A stretch of DNA of 53,073 nucleotides from an uncultured Clostridia bacterium (GTDB lineage Bacteria; Bacillota; Clostridia; UMGS1883), in contig CAKSNY010000017.1 of assembly GCA_934476455.1 (NCBI GenBank), positions 1-53,073 on the forward strand, written 5' to 3'. Made by a program: the position numbers and the translations under genes. The notes beneath the pieces are model-generated. The model saw only the letters and a list, made by a program, of their open reading frames with translations. It was not told the origin of the DNA and searched no databases. Positions 49,335 through 53,073 of this stretch are shown here, piece by piece. The stretch's first letter is position 1, and every line of letters starts with the position of its first letter.

Positions 49335-50788
49335 AAAAATTTCTTGCGCCGGTCATTATAGCCGCGCTTTTAATATCGCTTGTCCCCGCCGCCTTTGCAA
49401 AGACAGAGGTTTTAAGGGTATACAACTGGCAGGACTATATAGACGACGGAAAGGACGAGGACGGCGCGCAGGTGGATAAATCCGTTATGCAGCTGTGGGA
49501 GGAGGACTATTTCGCCCGCACAGGCAAAAAGGTGCGCGTTCAGTACGATACCTTTGAAACAAACGAAACAATGCTGAACACATTGCGCACGGGTAAAACC
49601 ACGTATGACCTTGTTTGCCCGTCCGACTATGTTATTCAGAAAATGATAGCCGCAACACGCAGCGGCACGGATGAAAATATTTCTATTGAAGAGTTTGACC
49701 TTTCAAAAATGGAAAACTACAGAAAATATGTTTCGCCGTATATTTCCAATATATTTGAAAGCTACGGATGGACAAAATACGCCGTAGGCTATATGTGGGG
49801 AACGGTTGGATTTTTGTACAATCCCGAAAAGGTAAAGCAAAAGGATGTTTCCACATGGGCTCTCCCGTGGAATACAAATTACCGCAACCGCATAAGCTGC
49901 AAGGACGTATCGCGCGACGCATACGTTATGGGTTCGCTTTACGTTTACCGCGACAAGCTCAGCGCAAAGGTGAAAGAGTGGGAGGACGGCAAGCTTACCG
50001 ATGACGAGCTTCAAAAAACGGTAAACGACATTGCAAACCTTACCGACGATGAAACAATAGACAAGGTTGAACAGGCGCTTTCGCTTATGAAAGAAAATAT
50101 TTACGGCTTTGAGGTTGACTCCGGAAAAAGCGACATTGTTTCCGGCAAGATAGACGCAAACCTTGCATGGAGCGGCGACGCCGTTTACGCAATGGATCTT
50201 GCCGATGAAGAGGACGACAAGCGCCTTCAGTTTGTAATTCCGAACGAGGGCAGCACCATTTGGTTTGACGGCTGGCTTATGCCGAAGGGCGCAAATACCG
50301 AGCTTGCGCAGGATTTTGTAGACTTTTTGTGCCGCCCCGAGATAGCCGCTAAAAATATGGGCTATATAGGCTATTGCAGCGTTGTTGCGGGGGATGATAT
50401 TTTTGCATTTGTAAAAGATACCTACGGCGATGAAAAGGGCAAAATAGACTATGACTTAACGTACTTTTTCGGGGGCACGGTTTCCGACAAGTACATTGGA
50501 AAAAACGGCAAAATATCAATAAAAACAGACAGCCCGTACCGCCAGCTTGCCACGCTTTACCCAAGCAGCGAGCAAACGGCGAAGCTCGGCGTAATGGAGG
50601 ATTTCGGCGACAGAAACGAAAAAGTGCTTGAAATGTGGTCAAAGGTTAAAAGCAATTCCGTGTCGGCGCTTTCGTACGTTACAATGGGGCTTATAATATT
50701 TTTGATAGCGGCAGCGGCTGTGTTTAACCAGCACAAAAAGAACATACGCCGCCGCAGAATAAAGCGGCTGCGCGAAAAAAACGACTGA
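49331..50788 (+). CDS. potD: Polyamine-binding protein PotD with C-terminal membrane anchor
   Basis: 485 residues, longer than the usual ~350. The signal peptide ends near AFAKTE and has no lipobox cysteine. The binding domain contains VYNWQDYID, KTTYDLVCPSDYVIQKM, WGTVGFLYNP, NLAWSGDAVYAM and STIWFDGWLMPKGAN, all typical of PotD. Instead of a lipid anchor, the C-terminus has a hydrophobic helix (VTMGLIIFLIAAAAVF) followed by a basic tail (KKNIRRRRIKRLREK), a type I membrane anchor. Last gene of potABCD; a terminator follows. Confidence 0.94.
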   Translation: MKKFLAPVIIAALLISLVPAAFAKTEVLRVYNWQDYIDDGKDEDGAQVDKSVMQLWEEDYFARTGKKVRVQYDTFETNETMLNTLRTGKTTYDLVCPSDYVIQKMIAATRSGTDENISIEEFDLSKMENYRKYVSPYISNIFESYGWTKYAVGYMWGTVGFLYNPEKVKQKDVSTWALPWNTNYRNRISCKDVSRDAYVMGSLYVYRDKLSAKVKEWEDGKLTDDELQKTVNDIANLTDDETIDKVEQALSLMKENIYGFEVDSGKSDIVSGKIDANLAWSGDAVYAMDLADEEDDKRLQFVIPNEGSTIWFDGWLMPKGANTELAQDFVDFLCRPEIAAKNMGYIGYCSVVAGDDIFAFVKDTYGDEKGKIDYDLTYFFGGTVSDKYIGKNGKISIKTDSPYRQLATLYPSSEQTAKLGVMEDFGDRNEKVLEMWSKVKSNSVSALSYVTMGLIIFLIAAAAVFNQHKKNIRRRRIKRLREKND

Positions 50789-50791
50789 TTT

Positions 50792-50835
50792 ACGGGGCGG
50801 CATAAAAAGCAAAATTTTTGCTGCCCCGTGTTTTT
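50792..50835 (+). terminator. Terminator of potABCD
   Basis: ACGGGGC-G-GCA pairs with TGC-T-GCCCCGT, followed by G and TTTTT. Confidence 0.82.
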
Positions 50836-50856
50836 ATAAAAAAATGAAAAAAAGTG

Positions 50857-50885
50857 TTGACAAAAGACACCCGATATGCTATCAT
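50857..50885 (+). promoter_or_regulatory. Promoter of the tRNA-Thr/Tyr transcript
   Basis: TTGACA (50857-50862), a 17-base spacer and TATCAT (50880-50885), 54 bases before tRNA-Thr. Confidence 0.65.
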
Positions 50886-50939
50886 AATATGCGTGTCACG
50901 GGCGGTTAGCCGTAGGGCAATTGTCCGTCAACTCAATAA

Positions 50940-51015
50940 GCTGGTGTAGCTCAATTGGCAGAGCAGCTGATTTGTAATCAGCAGGTTGTAGGTTCGAGTC
51001 CCATCACCAGCTCCA
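50940..51015 (+). tRNA. tRNA-Thr (anticodon TGT)
   Basis: 76 nt with encoded CCA. Acceptor GCTGGTG/CACCAGC. Anticodon loop TTTGTAA gives TGT (codon ACA). T-loop TTCGAGT. Confidence 0.97.
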
Positions 51016-51100
51016 GGAGGAGTTCCCGAGCGGCCAAAGGGGGCAGACTGTAAATCTGTTGTCTACGACTTCGATGGTTCGAATCCATCCTCCTCCACCA
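51016..51100 (+). tRNA. tRNA-Tyr (anticodon GTA)
   Basis: 85 nt with encoded CCA and a long variable arm (class II). Acceptor GGAGGAG/CTCCTCC. Anticodon loop CTGTAAA gives GTA. It begins at the base after the CCA of tRNA-Thr, with no spacer. Confidence 0.97.
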
Positions 51101-51102
51101 CG

Positions 51103-51137
51103 TCGGAGCAAGCTATATGTTGCTTGCTCCGATTTTT
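51103..51137 (+). terminator. Terminator of the tRNA transcript
   Basis: TCGGAGCAAGC with its complement, 8-nt loop, then TTTTT. Confidence 0.85.
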
Positions 51138-51168
51138 GTTTCCAAAAATCAGAGCGTGGCAATATGCC

Positions 51169-51322
51169 GCTGCTCCTCCTTTTTCGCAAAAGGTCACATT
51201 CGCGTCGGCTATTCGGTTGCAAGCGCCCTCATTAACGCCTTTGGCTCATTACCAACCTTTTGCGAAGCAGCGCCTGCGGCGCAAATTTCTCGCGGCAAGT
51301 ACGACAATGCTTGCCGATTTTT
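51169..51322. other. Long interrupted inverted repeat plus terminator-like hairpin
   Basis: GCTGC (51169-51173) and TTCGCAAAAGGT (51183-51194) are complementary to ACCTTTTGCGAA (51255-51266) and GCAGC (51267-51271). They enclose a 60-base loop. CGGCAAG/CTTGCCG (51293-51316) with ATTTTT follows. No open frame or promoter is convincing. It could be a structured RNA reached by read-through, or a relic. The gap between tRNA-Tyr and oadB (51101-51674) otherwise holds a REP-like element and the riboswitch. Confidence 0.45.
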
Positions 51323-51342
51323 ACTTATTAAGGAAACTTGCC

Positions 51343-51412
51343 GTGACAATAGTGACAATAGGGACGTTCCCTATTTGTCATGACAATAGGGACGTTCCCT
51401 ATTTGTCACGTT
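51343..51412. repeat. REP-like cluster 11
   Basis: Two copies of GACAATAGGGACGTTCCC + TATTTGTCA in direct repeat, led by a GTGACAATA iteration. Confidence 0.9.
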
Positions 51413-51470
51413 TTTTTCAGCATTGTGCCACGGCAAATATTTTTTGAAGTAAAAATCTTACATATTTTTA

Positions 51471-51499
51471 TTGACTTGCCATATTTTTTTGTATATAAT
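51471..51499 (+). promoter_or_regulatory. Promoter of the riboswitch-oadB transcript
   Basis: TTGACT (51471-51476), a 17-base spacer and TATAAT (51494-51499). Confidence 0.85.
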
Positions 51500-51520
51500 G
51501 ATACAGTCAAATAAAGAGCA

Positions 51521-51642
51521 TCTGTTAAAAGGGAGTAGCTTACGATATATCGTTTCTCCGGCGTCAATACGGCTTGTGCCCGCTTGAGAATTAAAAAGCA
51601 AGACTTTTACCGGGAATTTTCACATTCTTGGTAAAAGTTTTC
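51521..51642 (+). ncRNA. yybP-ykoY-type riboswitch with terminator
   Basis: Conserved blocks in order: AAAAGGGAGTAGCT, then GGCGTCAATACGG, CGCTTGAG and AAGCAAGACTTTTACC. These match the two metal-binding loops and the closing P1 stem of yybP-ykoY (Mn2+) aptamers; TTAAAAG (51525-51531) pairs with CTTTTA. The 3' arm is shared with a terminator, ACTTTTACC pairing with GGTAAAAGT (51603-51638) plus T-run, so ligand binding should let transcription proceed into oadB. The ligand is inferred from the family. Confidence 0.82.
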
Positions 51643-51674
51643 ATATATATAAATATTTTTTAGGGAGGATTTTT

Positions 51675-52802
51675 ATGCTGGAACTGTTTTCAAACGTGCT
51701 TAACATAACATGGCAGCAGGTTGTTATGTGGGCTATAGGCGGCATATTGATTTATCTTGCAATAAAAAAGGATATGGAGCCGTCGCTTCTTTTGCCCATG
51801 GGCTTCGGCGCAATACTTGTAAACCTGCCGCTTTCGGGCGCGGTTACGCAAATTTACGACGGGGCGGAGGAAATCGGCGTTATAGATTTGCTTTTTAACA
51901 GCGGTATAGCGAACGAGCTTTTCCCGCTTTTGCTTTTTGTGGGTATAGGCGCTATGATAGATTTCGGACCGCTGCTTTCCAACCCAAAACTTATGATTTT
52001 CGGTGCGGCGGCACAGTTTGGTATATTTTTTACATTTACCGCTGCGGCGCTCTTCGGGTTTGACATTAAGGACGCGGCTTCAATCGGTATAATAGGTGCG
52101 GCAGACGGTCCCACGTCAATATTTGTCGCAAACTATTTTAATTCAAAATATATAGGTGCAATAATGGTTGCGGCGTACTCTTATATGGCGCTTGTTCCGC
52201 TTATACAGCCGCCCGTTATAAAGGCAATCACCACAAAAAAAGAGCGCCTTATACGAATGCCCTACGAGCAGAAAAGCATCTCCAAAGCGACGCGCATACT
52301 TTTCCCGATAATTATAACGGCAATAACGGGTATTGTTTCACCCCGAAGCGTTGCGCTTATAGGCTTTCTGATGTTTGGCAACCTTGTGCGCGAATGCGGT
52401 GTGTTAGACTCTCTCTCCGAAACGGCACAAAAGGTGCTTGCCAACCTTATAACGCTTTTTTTGGGGCTTACAATTGCAACCAAAATGCAGGCAGAGCTTT
52501 TCCTTACAAAAGAAACGCTTATGATTATAGCCCTCGGTCTTGTGGCGTTTGTATTTGACACGGCGGGCGGCGTGCTTTTTGCAAAAATACTTAATTTGTT
52601 CCTCCCGGCGGATAAAAAAATAAACCCCATGATAGGCGCGGCGGGTATATCGGCGTTCCCGATGTCGGCAAGGGTTGTTCATAAGATGGGGCTTAAAGAG
52701 GATAATCAAAATTTCTTGCTTATGCACTCAATCGGCGTTAATGTTTCCGGGCAGATAGCCTCTGTAATAGCCGGCGGAATAATACTCAATCTTTTGGGAT
52801 AA
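51675..52802 (+). CDS. oadB: Na+-translocating decarboxylase beta subunit (OadB/GcdB)
   Basis: 375 residues, about 10 membrane segments. This subunit decarboxylates carboxybiotin and pumps Na+ out of the cell. Family motifs: IGAADGPTSIFVANYF, GNLVRECGV, FDTAGG, NPMIGAAGISAFPMSARVV and EDNQNFLLMHSIGVNVSGQIAS. Length matches the glutaconyl-/methylmalonyl-CoA decarboxylase type (GcdB/MmdB). AGGGAGG precedes the ATG. The gene is preceded by a metal-type riboswitch and followed by a tiny gamma/delta-like gene. No carboxyltransferase or biotin-carrier gene is in view, so the organic substrate cannot be told. Confidence 0.95.
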   Translation: MLELFSNVLNITWQQVVMWAIGGILIYLAIKKDMEPSLLLPMGFGAILVNLPLSGAVTQIYDGAEEIGVIDLLFNSGIANELFPLLLFVGIGAMIDFGPLLSNPKLMIFGAAAQFGIFFTFTAAALFGFDIKDAASIGIIGAADGPTSIFVANYFNSKYIGAIMVAAYSYMALVPLIQPPVIKAITTKKERLIRMPYEQKSISKATRILFPIIITAITGIVSPRSVALIGFLMFGNLVRECGVLDSLSETAQKVLANLITLFLGLTIATKMQAELFLTKETLMIIALGLVAFVFDTAGGVLFAKILNLFLPADKKINPMIGAAGISAFPMSARVVHKMGLKEDNQNFLLMHSIGVNVSGQIASVIAGGIILNLLG

Positions 52803-52815
52803 GGGGGTATTTTGT

Positions 52816-52941
52816 ATGAATTTTGAAAGCTTAAGTCAAACGCTGCCCGTAATGGTTAAGGGTATGGCGGGAATATTTATAGTAACGCTTGTTATAGTAC
52901 TGGTGATGGTGTTGTTAAATAAACTTACTAGGAGTAAGTAA
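52816..52941 (+). CDS. Tiny OadG-like membrane subunit
   Basis: 41 residues: a short N-terminal amphipathic part, one membrane helix (AGIFIVTLVIVLVMVLLN) and a basic end KLTRSK. It starts 13 bases after oadB with AAGGGGG upstream. Size, topology and position match the membrane anchor of the OadG/MmdD gamma-delta subunit, which ties beta to the carboxyltransferase, but without the usual C-terminal extension. Read directly from the sequence; function by context. Confidence 0.72.
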   Translation: MNFESLSQTLPVMVKGMAGIFIVTLVIVLVMVLLNKLTRSK

Positions 52942-52946
52942 AAAGG

Positions 52947-52971
52947 GGGATGTTAAAAAAGTCCAGAACGC
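52947..52971 (+). repeat. 25-bp dispersed repeat, copy 2
   Basis: Same as 33166-33190 except one base (CCAG instead of CCGG). It lies five bases after the stop of the OadG-like gene. The last ~100 bases of the window show no recognisable feature. Confidence 0.8.
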
Positions 52972-53073
52972 AAAAAGGCAATTATAATAAAAAGTTTGTA
53001 ACTGCAAAACAGTTTAAAAACTCGATTTTGGTAGAAAAATCTCATTACATTCGATTTTTCCGTATTTTTATAA

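Noticed and set aside
50940..51412. tRNA genes as the attachment site of an integrated element.
   Set aside because: No integrase gene and no duplicated tRNA 3' end are present in the window.

Overview
The window looks like a chromosomal segment of a low-to-medium-GC Gram-positive anaerobe of the class Clostridia. The grounds are S-layer-homology (SLH) surface proteins, a CIRCE heat-shock operator, a Firmicutes-type LexA box on recA, an ECF-type vitamin transporter, a Na+-pumping decarboxylase subunit, a PyrR-like attenuator, AGGAGG ribosome binding sites and textbook sigma-A promoters (TTGACA-17-TATAAT). No ribosomal RNA is present, so I do not name a genus.

Layout. 0.1-8.6 kb: uracil permease with an attenuator leader, a PucR-type regulator coupled to CorA, Hsp20, an alpha/beta hydrolase, a small ribbon-helix-helix-like protein, HtpG under CIRCE, and a TtcA-like tRNA thiolase. 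8.6-9.8 kb: rplM-rpsI. 10-13.4 kb: a YtrA-type GntR regulator with an ABC-2 transporter, behind a palindromic operator. 13.5-18.1 kb: a secreted stalk-domain protein, an MFS transporter in a repeat-bounded AT-rich segment, tRNA-Arg and an L,D-transpeptidase. 18.3-24.3 kb: topoisomerase subunit A, cysteine desulfurase, ThiI, PncC, then recA. 24.8-27.5 kb: a two-component system. 27.6-33.2 kb: a four-gene surface-capture/ECF uptake operon. 33.4-36.9 kb: a heterodimeric ABC exporter. 37.6-40.5 kb: a large S-layer protein. 40.8-42.4 kb: a REP-associated tyrosine transposase (RAYT) and a RelBE-like toxin-antitoxin pair. 42.7-46.1 kb: lysA, an HPr-kinase-like gene, a Cys-rich small gene, luxS and mtnN. 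46.2-50.8 kb: potABCD. 50.9-51.1 kb: tRNA-Thr and tRNA-Tyr. 51.5-52.9 kb: a yybP-ykoY-type riboswitch ahead of oadB and a tiny oadG-like gene.

Two systems stand out. First, eleven intergenic clusters hold about 40 copies (by eye) of a palindromic repeat built on GGGACGTTCCCTATTTGTCA or a TTTCTTAATTGTCAC variant. They include several 53-nt hairpins whose arms stay paired through G-U wobble and compensatory changes. They are most concentrated around the RAYT gene, which probably mobilises them. In two places the repeat supplies the stop codon of a gene.

Second, the operon at 27.6-33.2 kb encodes an alpha/alpha-barrel plus SLH surface protein and a membrane-anchored DUF4430 protein. These correspond to the two halves of vertebrate intrinsic factor/transcobalamin. 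They are followed by EcfT and by a single polypeptide that fuses both ECF ATPases to an S-component. I read this as a split transcobalamin-like, cell-surface corrinoid capture and uptake system; the substrate is inference.
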